DNA of 6,524 nucleotides from positions 1-6,524 of the forward strand of contig JALHTX010000402.1 of assembly GCA_022866015.1 (NCBI GenBank), written 5' to 3'. The stretch's first letter is position 1, and each line of letters opens with the position of its first letter. The position numbers were made by a program, and so were the translations under genes. This document shows positions 1-5,265 of the stretch, one piece after another. The stretch comes from Thermoplasmatota archaeon. Its GTDB lineage: Archaea > Thermoplasmatota > E2 > DHVEG-1. The notes under the pieces were generated by a model that worked only from the letters and a program-made list of their open reading frames with translations, made no database searches and had not been told where the DNA came from.

Positions 1-17
1 ATAAGATTAGATGTTCT

Positions 18-308
18 ATGGCAACTTATGATGGGACTACAGAAATTAAAATAATGCCATTATTAAATCCACGATATAATTCTGATAAATGCAAAATTTG
101 GAGAAAATTTCCCAGCAATTGTTTTTATAAACTAGCGAATACTAAAAAAACTGCAGTTATTTGTAAAATATGTATCCCTTATCTTTTAAATCGTTATTTA
201 TTGGAAAATATTCAAGCTAATGTCCTTCCAGAACTAAGAAAAAAAGGAATATTGATGGAGAAAGAAGAATTGAGAACTCCAGAATTTCGGCGTTTCACTA
301 GGAAATAG
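18..308 (+). CDS. Hypothetical cysteine-containing protein, possibly a 3' fragment
   Basis: I do not recognise this product. The frame encodes 96 residues from the first ATG, but it is open to the left edge (the preceding codons read K-I-R-C-S), and no SD sequence precedes the ATG. It may therefore be the C-terminal part of a longer gene. Cysteines cluster in the N-terminal half: one in KCKIW, one in NCFY and a CxxC in VICKICIPY. This would suit a small metal-binding knuckle, but no known zinc-finger spacing is evident. The C-terminal half is charged and probably helical. The gene converges on the winged-helix gene and their ends overlap by 11 bases (298-308). Natural-looking composition and neat packing against the next gene favour a real gene; the short length and missing SD weaken the case. 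Confidence 0.4.
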   Translation: MATYDGTTEIKIMPLLNPRYNSDKCKIWRKFPSNCFYKLANTKKTAVICKICIPYLLNRYLLENIQANVLPELRKKGILMEKEELRTPEFRRFTRK

Positions 309-591
309 AACCGCGTTTAGTATTTTCATAAATACTCTTGACAAAATCATTTGCTTCTCCTGCAATATTGAAAACTCTTGTCCATTTTCGTTCTGCTTTT
401 TCCCAATTTCCATCAATTATTCCCAAATCAAATAGTTTGTCTAAACCTTTTGATATAGTAGATCTAGAAACGTCTTTATCAAGTATTTTGACTATTTTGC
501 TAAACCATATTTTTTCTTTTTTGATTTTAGTAAATTCATAGATTACACTACAAACTTTTAATTCGGGCGATAGTAATTCCCATTTCGTCAT
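298..591 (-). CDS. Small winged-helix transcriptional regulator
   Basis: This is a probable DNA-binding repressor of about 97 residues. The middle section has the order of a winged helix: a helix ending in SKIVKIL, then the turn and recognition helix in DVSRSTISKGLDKL, then FDLGII, a charged wing (WEKAERKWTRVF) and a C-terminal helix. The pattern resembles small archaeal MarR/ArsR-like wHTH proteins, and no metal or ligand site is evident. I prefer the ATG at 591 because AAGGAG lies 11 bases upstream; the in-frame GTG at 603 overlaps that SD. The gene lies 176 bases downstream of the CHAT protease gene on the same strand. The spacer carries an array of TACT/AGTA half-sites, so autoregulation or control of the neighbouring set is a reasonable inference. 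Its 3' end contains a further inverted repeat made of the same half-site. Confidence 0.7.
   Translation of the reverse strand: MTKWELLSPELKVCSVIYEFTKIKKEKIWFSKIVKILDKDVSRSTISKGLDKLFDLGIIDGNWEKAERKWTRVFNIAGEANDFVKSIYENTKRGSIS
319..336. repeat. Perfect inverted repeat inside the regulator gene
   Basis: AGTATTT (319-325) and AAATACT (330-336) are perfect 7-base inverted arms around a 4-base TCAT loop. The AAATACT arm also occurs at 723-729 in the spacer array. The repeat could be a secondary operator for the winged-helix protein or a short RNA hairpin near the convergent gene ends. An AT-rich hairpin this small may also arise by chance. Confidence 0.4.
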
Positions 592-680
592 ATCTTTTTC
601 CACTCCTTATCTTGTGGGGAGCGAAAAGTTTTGGGGTTTATAATCATTGTGTTTTTTATACTGTGGTGTGTTCTCCTCAC
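588..680 (-). other. Possible leader ORF overlapping the regulator start
   Basis: A short minus-strand frame runs from a GTG at 680, or an internal ATG at 647, to a TGA at 590-588. It would encode 30 or 19 residues. The TGA overlaps the regulator's ATG in an ATGA arrangement typical of translational coupling, and the frame contains the regulator's SD. A perfect SD-like stretch lies at 685-677 but abuts the GTG, so spacing for initiation is poor. I see no domain. It may be only a 5' leader. Confidence 0.2.
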
Positions 681-716
681 CTCCTCCCTAACATCCATAT
701 GCATGTATATATTTTG

Positions 717-770
717 TACTATAAATACTTTTTCATACTGCAGTATAATTATTTTACTATAGTATACTAT
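717..770. promoter_or_regulatory. Phased TACT/AGTA array with nested palindromes, putative operator
   Basis: TACT occurs at 717, 726, 736, 755 and 765, so the steps are 9, 10, 19 and 10 bases, close to one or two helical turns. Within the array are three perfect palindromes: ATACTGCAGTAT (735-746), TACTATAGTA (755-764) and the overlapping ATAGTATACTAT (759-770). The array begins at the stop codon of the CHAT gene. It lies 126-180 bases upstream of the winged-helix gene, and it contains TATA-like sequence on the minus strand (about 718-730, TATTTATAG). Cooperative binding of the adjacent regulator is the natural inference. A terminator is less likely because the repeats contain almost no GC pairs. 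Confidence 0.55.
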
Positions 771-1408
771 TTTGTTACATCTTCTTGTATACCACCTGGA
801 AACTTTGTGCTTCTTGAAAAAAATCTCATATTAATACCATATGTAACTTTAATTTTCTGGAGAATTTGACAAATATCCTTTCTTTTCATAGCACGTGGGT
901 TCTTCTTAAACATCAGATGATAGAAGGATGCCCACATCATCGCCGCATCAGAAAATTCAATCGATTGATCAAATCCTATTAAAGAATAACACTTTGAGTT
1001 AGGAATTATTTCTTTTGCCATACTAAGATTAACTGCTTCACAAGCTGATAAAAACAAACGTTTTTTATCAAGATGGGGTCTAACTATTTCTCCAAATTCT
1101 TCATATGGGATTTTATCTAATGTCATAGATACATTTTTATCATTTCCATGACACGAAATATGAAGATACCGATAATTGCTTGTATCAAATTTTTTTAATA
1201 TTTCTATCAACTCTTTTTTCGTTCTAATATAATAGTAAATGGATGTTTTTTTATTACGGTCTAAATTTAATATATGGGATAAAAATTTGCCTTCATATCT
1301 TTCATTTTTTTCATCGTCTAACTTTAAAGATTCGATTATGAAAACATTTGAAGTAGTCATAAGTCTAAAAATATCTATTTCCTTTATAATAATTTTATTA
1401 TCTTTCAA
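767..1408 (-). CDS. Stand-alone CHAT-domain (caspase-like) protease
   Basis: This is a predicted cysteine peptidase of the CHAT family (clan CD). Members cut partner proteins and often act as effectors in bacterial and archaeal immunity. The catalytic His lies in YLHISCHG (H87) and the catalytic Cys in LFLSACEA (C123). It is followed by the usual SLIGFD strand and the DAAMMWASFYHLMF helix near residues 142-167. At 213 residues it is little more than the protease core, with no visible repeat, TPR or sensor domain, so recognition must come from a partner. The frame starts at a TTG that overlaps the end of the upstream nuclease gene by 11 bases. No good SD is present, which fits translational coupling; M17 (1360) is a weaker alternative. 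The coding sequence is very AT-rich. Family assignment is solid; function and substrate are unknown. Confidence 0.8.
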   Translation of the reverse strand: MKDNKIIIKEIDIFRLMTTSNVFIIESLKLDDEKNERYEGKFLSHILNLDRNKKTSIYYYIRTKKELIEILKKFDTSNYRYLHISCHGNDKNVSMTLDKIPYEEFGEIVRPHLDKKRLFLSACEAVNLSMAKEIIPNSKCYSLIGFDQSIEFSDAAMMWASFYHLMFKKNPRAMKRKDICQILQKIKVTYGINMRFFSRSTKFPGGIQEDVTK

Positions 1409-2045
1409 TCTTTAGTGTTTCTTCTCTCCATTTGCAATATTCACAGTTGTCGCTATGTTTTGGTATCGGGCCATTTAACACATTGTATGCCTTATTAACT
1501 AACTCCTTTGTATGTGATGGATTTGTTTTCACTTCAATAACTGTGCAGTGAATACACATCCCGTTGTGCAATTCACAGTCATCAGGGCAATAGAATGCCA
1601 GATATGCTTTATCGGTTGTTTTATAGCCCATTACCCTGATTAGATAAGAATAAACATTCAATTGTAATCGATAAGAAGAATGAACATCCTCAGGATCAGG
1701 AGCCTTAGATTTTGTTTTATGGTCAAATGCCACGATACTCTTGTCTTCAAGCTCAAAATATTCATCTGGCCGTCCAGTTAATGTAATCCCGTTCTCTTCT
1801 TCATGTGTTAGTGTCTTTGGCATGTCTACAGCCAATCGTCCAGTAATCTTCCCTTCAAGTATTGGCGGCAATTCATTTAATTCCCTGTATTTGTTGAAAT
1901 ATTTTTTTATGATGCTGTCCATCTTTATCGGAATCGAAGACATTGGACCAGAAGGACGTTTAATTTTCTTTACTTGTGATAGCCAAAAACAACGTGGGCA
2001 GTCTTCGAGTAAGTTCAAGCTCGATGGAGATAGTTTATATTCCAT
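1398..2045 (-). CDS. Cas4/RecB-like PD-(D/E)XK nuclease with cysteine cluster
   Basis: This is a predicted DNA nuclease of the RecB/Cas4-like PD-(D/E)XK superfamily, 215 residues. It opens with the typical SPSSLNLLEDCPRCFWL (C16, C19). The active site is GRPDEYF (D94) with FDHKTKSK (D108, K110), followed by the family's QLNVYSY motif (Q128, Y132). Further cysteines lie at C153, C157, C164, C167 and C201-x-x-C204. The N-terminal cysteine and the C-terminal CxxC recall the Fe-S cluster of Cas4 enzymes; the C153-C167 group could bind a second metal. No cas genes or CRISPR repeats are in the window, so a CRISPR adaptation role is not supported. The ATG at 2045 is preceded by GGAGAAGGA at good spacing. 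It is the first gene of the operon with the CHAT protease, which suggests a joint function. Confidence 0.85.
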   Translation of the reverse strand: MEYKLSPSSLNLLEDCPRCFWLSQVKKIKRPSGPMSSIPIKMDSIIKKYFNKYRELNELPPILEGKITGRLAVDMPKTLTHEEENGITLTGRPDEYFELEDKSIVAFDHKTKSKAPDPEDVHSSYRLQLNVYSYLIRVMGYKTTDKAYLAFYCPDDCELHNGMCIHCTVIEVKTNPSHTKELVNKAYNVLNGPIPKHSDNCEYCKWREETLKIER

Positions 2046-2106
2046 TCCAATTCCTTCTCCTAAAAAAGAAACAGCATCTAGAATTTAGAGTTTTACCTAG
2101 CAGAAA

Positions 2107-2115
2107 CTATTTATT
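2107..2115 (-). promoter_or_regulatory. Possible TATA box for the nuclease-CHAT operon
   Basis: The minus strand reads AATAAATAG here. About 26 bases further on, transcription would start near 2085, leaving a leader of about 40 bases that contains the GGAGAAGGA SD. The match is loose in an AT-rich spacer. Confidence 0.25.
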
Positions 2116-2141
2116 GATTCTTATGTATTCAAAAATAAAAT

Positions 2142-2181
2142 ATTTCCCCTGTAAAAGTAGTTTTAATTATCCCCTGAAAAC
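2142..2181 (+). repeat. Two direct repeats TTWTCCCCTGWAAA upstream of the methyltransferase
   Basis: ATTTCCCCTGTAAAAG (2142-2157) and ATTATCCCCTGAAAAC (2166-2181) are near-identical direct copies. Their CCCCTG cores are 25 bases apart, in an otherwise AT-rich spacer, and the second copy runs into the likely BRE/TATA region of the methyltransferase gene. They are candidate binding sites for a regulator of the R-M cassette or of the divergent nuclease operon. Confidence 0.4.
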
Positions 2182-2190
2182 GATTATAAT
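2176..2190 (+). promoter_or_regulatory. Likely BRE/TATA promoter of the methyltransferase gene
   Basis: GAAAACGATTATAAT combines a BRE-like GAAAACG with a TTATAA core. Transcription would start near 2213 and give a leader of about 20 bases holding the AGGATGA SD (2224-2230) just before the ATG at 2234. TATAAT is also a bacterial -10 box, but I saw no clear -35 partner at the right distance. Confidence 0.4.
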
Positions 2191-2233
2191 GATGGTATGC
2201 TATTACCTATTATTACAGCAGTTAGGATGAAAT

Positions 2234-3277
2234 ATGAAAGCCAGGGAGACTGAAAAGGGGTATACAAGTATTGAGCTTTTCGCTGGAGCAGGTGGCTTAG
2301 CCCTAGGGCTTGAAAAAGCTGGTTTACAAAACATTTTGCTAGTTGAGAATAACAAGGATTGTGTCGCTACCCTGAAGGCAAATAGGCCAGAATGGAATGT
2401 CCTGCATACTGATGTCAGTACTGTTGACTTTAGTAATATGAAAGCGGACATTGTAACTGGCGGTTTCCCTTGCCAGGCATTTAGCCACGCTGGGAAGAAG
2501 CTCGGGTTTGATGATACAAGGGGCACGCTTTTCTTTGAATTTGCCCGATGCATTAAGGAAGTGGAACCAAAAATCTTTGTAGGGGAGAATGTAGAGGGGC
2601 TGGTACGCCACAACGAGGGAAAGACCTTCAAAACGATGCTTGAAATCCTAAGAAGTTTTGAGTATGATGTGAAGTACCAGGTTCTCAATGCAGTAAATTA
2701 CAACGTTCCCCAAAAGAGGAAAAGGCTTTTCATCGTTGGAACAAGGGGTGGGCTAAAATATTATTTCCCTAAGCCACAAAAGAAAATAGTAACCCTTCGT
2801 GAGGCGCTGAAGGATGTGCCGTCATCCCTAGGCCAAAAGTATTCCAAGTGGAGGGAGGAAATACTAAGTAAGGTGCCACCTGGGGGGAGCTGGGTAGACC
2901 TGCCGATAGAACTTCAAAAGGTATACATGGGGAAAAGCTTCTATAGCAGTGGTGGGCGAAGAGGGATGGCTAGAAGGATTTCATGGGATGAGCCCTGCCT
3001 AACGCTCACGACATCACCTACACAAAAAGAGACCGACAGGATTCACCCCCTTGAGACAAGGCCGTTTACAATTAGGGAGTATGCTAGGATACAGACATTC
3101 CCCGATGGCTGGGTCTTCAAGGGAAGTTTACAACCACAGTACAAACAGATCGGGAACGCAGTACCAGTGAATCTTGCTGAGGCTATTGGAACAAGCCTAA
3201 TTGATGCCCTTGCTAGGGAGGCTTTCCAAAAGCAACCTCAAAAAACTCTCGAAGTTTTTGTTCGTCAGCCCCGCTAA
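2234..3277 (+). CDS. Type II DNA (cytosine-5-)-methyltransferase, predicted GGNCC
   Basis: This enzyme transfers a methyl group from S-adenosylmethionine to C5 of cytosine in the cassette's recognition site, shielding host DNA from the paired endonuclease. All main motifs appear in order: the SAM loop FAGAGG (I, residues 16-21), the catalytic GGFPCQAFS (IV, C80), GENV (VI, 117-120), QKRKRLFIVGTR (VIII, 160-171), REYARIQTFPD (IX, 281-291) and QIGNAVPVNLA (X, 305-315). The target region around 236-272 (GGRRGMARRISWDEP...) resembles, from memory, enzymes of the GGNCC group such as M.Sau96I and M.Eco47II; the site itself is inferred. At 347 residues the length is normal. The ATG has an AGGATGA SD. 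The last 65 bases overlap the end of the opposing endonuclease gene. GC content is clearly above that of the left-hand genes. Confidence 0.93.
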   Translation: MKARETEKGYTSIELFAGAGGLALGLEKAGLQNILLVENNKDCVATLKANRPEWNVLHTDVSTVDFSNMKADIVTGGFPCQAFSHAGKKLGFDDTRGTLFFEFARCIKEVEPKIFVGENVEGLVRHNEGKTFKTMLEILRSFEYDVKYQVLNAVNYNVPQKRKRLFIVGTRGGLKYYFPKPQKKIVTLREALKDVPSSLGQKYSKWREEILSKVPPGGSWVDLPIELQKVYMGKSFYSSGGRRGMARRISWDEPCLTLTTSPTQKETDRIHPLETRPFTIREYARIQTFPDGWVFKGSLQPQYKQIGNAVPVNLAEAIGTSLIDALAREAFQKQPQKTLEVFVRQPR

Positions 3278-3917
3278 GCACATGGCCTGACTTTATAATG
3301 TCTTTTATCGCTAAGGGGAGCGCCTTCCATGTATTTTCAAGAGCATCAACATTCCCTGTAACCAGTTCATAGACCCTTTTTCCCCAAACTTTTTTTACTT
3401 TAACGTCAGTTTTGCCATGGTAATACCAAGTAGATTCACCCGATGTACCGTTCTGGCTGATTATGTATGCCCAGTAGGCTATCGCATCAGGGTTGTCAGC
3501 AACTGCCCGCTCAAGTTTTTTTCTGCACTGTTCTGTGGCGTCAGAGTTCATCGTATTCCACTTATTCTTTAGCTCAATGAATATTGTTTTGTCTGATTTT
3601 CTTAAATCGACCTTTGAATCATCACCCACTCCAAGGTTGTCCCATCCATTAACACCACCCAGCAGTTTTTGATGAAATTCCCCGATCGTATTGTTGATGG
3701 TTTTGTCATTCTGGCGAATGCTTTCATTCTTGAGCCACGAGTCAACACCCATATTTCCGTTCATGAGGTCAAATACCACTTTAAACGGGTCGATTGTATT
3801 TCTCTGCAGTTTTTCCATATCAATCTCATCAGGATTGTGTGGATATGCCCTACAGACCCATTTCACGCAATCCAAGAAGTGCTCGTCAGAGACAAAACCT
3901 ACATACCTATTAGACAT
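3213..3917 (-). CDS. Type II restriction endonuclease, Eco47II/Sau96I-like (GGNCC)
   Basis: This is the predicted nuclease of the R-M pair, cutting unmethylated GGNCC. The 234-residue protein follows the Eco47II family pattern: NTIDPFKVVFD (40-50), RQNDKTINNTIGEFHQKLLG (69-87), GWDNLGVG (91-98) and then the PD-(D/E)XK core, with D104 in KVDL and E115-x-K117 in IELKNKWNT. The residues needed for catalysis are all present, so it looks active. It lies 23 bases after vsr on the same strand. An AAGGAG overlaps the vsr stop but lies 18 bases from the ATG at 3917, an unusually long spacing that may mean weak or coupled translation. Low expression of the nuclease is useful in an R-M system. Its end overlaps the methyltransferase end tail to tail. 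The family call is firm; the specificity is inferred from the family. Confidence 0.88.
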   Translation of the reverse strand: MSNRYVGFVSDEHFLDCVKWVCRAYPHNPDEIDMEKLQRNTIDPFKVVFDLMNGNMGVDSWLKNESIRQNDKTINNTIGEFHQKLLGGVNGWDNLGVGDDSKVDLRKSDKTIFIELKNKWNTMNSDATEQCRKKLERAVADNPDAIAYWAYIISQNGTSGESTWYYHGKTDVKVKKVWGKRVYELVTGNVDALENTWKALPLAIKDIIKSGHVLSGADEQKLREFFEVAFGKPP

Positions 3918-3940
3918 GATGTTAGCAACAGAAATCTCCT

Positions 3941-4357
3941 TTAAAAATTTGGTGCTGTTTTAAGAGTTTTTTCAACTACATCAGCACATGCATCAACATC
4001 CTCAAGGATGTCATGTTCCCAAAACCTGAGTACTACCCAGCCATTACTTTCAAGCTCCTGGGTTGTTTTTTTGTCTCTTTTCATGTTCCTTCTTATTTTT
4101 GCTTGCCAGAATTTCTTCGGGGGCGTTTTTCCAAGCTTTTTCCAGTTATAGCCATGCCAAAAATCACCATCCACAAAAACAGCCACCTTCTTTTTTGCAA
4201 ACACTATATCGGCATTCCTGGCATCCCTTTTATGCAACCTATATCTTAAATTCCTTCCCCAAAGCTCTTTCCTAAGAAATAATTCTGGCTTTGTATTTTT
4301 TGACCTGATCTTTGACATTATGCGACTTCTTGTTTCCTTGTCAAAAACATCAGTCAT
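3941..4357 (-). CDS. vsr: Very short patch repair (Vsr-type) mismatch endonuclease
   Basis: Vsr proteins nick beside the T of T:G mismatches formed when 5-methylcytosine deaminates, so this enzyme should guard the methyltransferase's target sites. The 138-residue form starts MTDVFDKETRSRIMSKIRSKNTKPE, the usual Vsr N-terminus. For that reason I place the start at 4357 and not at the longer frame's ATG at 4564. Core residues match the family: D50 in NADIVF, D63 and H68 in VDGDFWHG, then FWQAKIRRN (83-91), RD and GWVVLRFWEHDIL. The cysteine and histidine that bind structural zinc in E. coli Vsr are replaced (D65, Y70, W72, H115), placing it in a zinc-free-looking subgroup. A TATA-like box 24 bases upstream suggests a leaderless transcript that continues into the endonuclease gene. 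Confidence 0.9.
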   Translation of the reverse strand: MTDVFDKETRSRIMSKIRSKNTKPELFLRKELWGRNLRYRLHKRDARNADIVFAKKKVAVFVDGDFWHGYNWKKLGKTPPKKFWQAKIRRNMKRDKKTTQELESNGWVVLRFWEHDILEDVDACADVVEKTLKTAPNF

Positions 4358-4380
4358 GGCACCAGCTAGATGAAAAAATG

Positions 4381-4387
4381 TATTTAA
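4381..4387 (-). promoter_or_regulatory. TATA-like box of the vsr-endonuclease operon
   Basis: The minus strand reads TTAAATA with its centre 27 bases from the A of the vsr ATG. That places the transcription start at or beside the start codon, as in leaderless archaeal mRNAs, and matches the lack of a clear SD before vsr. The 94-base spacer also serves the divergent gene at 4452. Confidence 0.4.
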
Positions 4388-4416
4388 GTTTGTTGGGAAG
4401 TGATAAAATGAAGTCA

Positions 4417-4424
4417 TTATAAAG
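4417..4424 (+). promoter_or_regulatory. TATA-like box for the gene at 4452
   Basis: TTATAAAG is centred about 31 bases before the ATG at 4452. Transcription would start within a few bases of the start codon. No SD is seen at a usable distance, which agrees with a leaderless or nearly leaderless mRNA. Confidence 0.35.
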
Positions 4425-4451
4425 AAAGAGATGATATGAACTACGGTTCCC

Positions 4452-4826
4452 ATGCCGTCTTTAGAGGAACATTGTTGTATTAGCTTAGAAAGAACAAAAG
4501 GCAAAGACGATTTTAGAAAACTACATGAATGGATGGATGAACCAAAAAAGGATCTTGGCGTCAATCATAGAATGTTACGGCACACGGATAACGCATCTGA
4601 TCGAGAATTTGTAAAAACTCACTGGGGTGAAAAGGCGGTTGTTGAGTGGCTTTTTCATATTGCTATAGATAATCTTGTGACAGCATATAAATCATCAAAT
4701 AACGTTTATGGTACAGCCTATAATTATTACCGAATTGCCATTGTAGAGGATGGCAAGATAATTCTCACTCATGAAAAGCTTTCAGAAAGTCAATTAATAA
4801 AACTGTTTAGAGATAAGAAGGATTAG
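4452..4826 (+). CDS. Conserved-looking hypothetical protein, 124 residues
   Basis: I cannot assign a function. The N-terminal part (MPSLEEHCCISLERT, then LHEWMDEP, LGVNHRMLRHT) recalls small uncharacterised proteins that begin MPSLxEH and carry a HxWxDE and an HRxxRH motif; this is a memory-based impression, not a confirmed family. Residues about 59-75 (WGEKAVVEWLFHIAIDNLV) look helical, and the C-terminal stretch (YNYYRIAIVEDGKIILTHEKL) looks like a beta-hairpin followed by a charged tail. There is no signal peptide and no convincing membrane segment. The start is the first in-frame ATG after a stop, with a TATA-like box 31 bases upstream. It is transcribed away from vsr and is followed after 87 bases by a small winged-helix gene. 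Coding reality is likely from natural composition and length. Confidence 0.65.
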   Translation: MPSLEEHCCISLERTKGKDDFRKLHEWMDEPKKDLGVNHRMLRHTDNASDREFVKTHWGEKAVVEWLFHIAIDNLVTAYKSSNNVYGTAYNYYRIAIVEDGKIILTHEKLSESQLIKLFRDKKD

Positions 4827-4872
4827 TCAATTATTTTAGAACTATCATCTACAAACAATCCTGAGTGGTTGG

Positions 4873-4880
4873 TTTTTTAA
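4873..4880 (+). promoter_or_regulatory. T-run / TATA-like element between the two small plus-strand genes
   Basis: TTTTTTAA lies 47 bases after the preceding stop codon and about 34 bases before the next ATG. It could end the first transcript (archaeal T-run), act as the TATA box of the next gene, or both. A GGGGAAG SD (4902-4908) follows. Confidence 0.25.
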
Positions 4881-4913
4881 AGTAAGAAATGATTTGAAAA
4901 TGGGGAAGTAAAA

Positions 4914-5207
4914 ATGAATGATGAACAACTCATGGAACATATGCTAGATGTCTTGTATGATTTCTACATGCAGGATTCTGTTACTAGAATACATATTGGC
5001 CAAATTCGTGATACTTTGCAACAAAGAACTAATGCAAATGTTGAACGAACACAAGTGACCCGTTGTGGAATAACTTTGGCTAAAAGAGGTTTTATTAGGA
5101 TAGAATCGAACAAAGGTAAAAACCCACTTCCAGGCTGGGTTGACGCAATAATACTACAAGAAGGAATTAGCCATATAAAAAGTAGAGGAGCAGTTGAAAT
5201 CGGTTAA
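4914..5207 (+). CDS. Small probable winged-helix DNA-binding protein
   Basis: This 97-residue protein is probably a nucleic-acid-binding regulator. The layout is helix (EQLMEHMLDVLYDFYM), short strand (RIHI), helix (GQIRDTLQQRT), a helix of the recognition type (VERTQVTRCGITLAKRGFI) and then a beta wing (RIESNKGKNPLPGWVDAIIL). Features such as LAKRGFIRI before a glycine-rich turn are typical of wHTH folds. No close family comes to mind, and there are no metal ligands apart from a lone cysteine. The ATG is supported by GGGGAAG five bases upstream. The gene could regulate its upstream neighbour or the flanking R-M cassette. The fold assignment is an inference from the predicted pattern only. 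Confidence 0.6.
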   Translation: MNDEQLMEHMLDVLYDFYMQDSVTRIHIGQIRDTLQQRTNANVERTQVTRCGITLAKRGFIRIESNKGKNPLPGWVDAIILQEGISHIKSRGAVEIG

Positions 5208-5247
5208 TTTTAATGAAATAATTATTGTGCAAAATCATCTTCATGTA

Positions 5248-5253
5248 TTTTTT
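5248..5253 (+). terminator. Possible T-run terminator after the winged-helix gene
   Basis: A run of six T, followed by further T-rich sequence to 5264, lies about 40 bases after the stop codon at 5207. This fits intrinsic archaeal termination on a T-run without a hairpin. It precedes the zinc-ribbon remnant. Confidence 0.25.
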
Positions 5254-5265
5254 GTATATCTTTTC

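Noticed and set aside
735..770. Intrinsic terminator for the CHAT gene
   Set aside because: The stems are almost all A/T pairs and are not followed by a clear U-run on the minus strand; an operator fits better.
612..869. Plus-strand open frame of 85 codons across the operator array
   Set aside because: It is rich in Y, F and I from AT-rich DNA and overlaps the CHAT gene; there is no SD.
1398..2045. CRISPR-associated Cas4 reading of the nuclease
   Set aside because: No repeat-spacer array or other cas gene is present, so only Cas4-like is justified.
1741..2088. Plus-strand open frame of 115 codons
   Set aside because: It is the antisense of the nuclease gene, is serine-rich and low complexity, and has no domain.
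2203..2688. Minus-strand open frame of 161 codons
   Set aside because: It lies opposite the clearly conserved methyltransferase motifs and reads as a serine/phenylalanine-rich shadow.
4358..4564. N-terminal 69-residue extension of vsr
   Set aside because: Vsr homologues begin at MTDVFDK; the extension overlaps the divergent gene at 4452 and its sequence is not protein-like.
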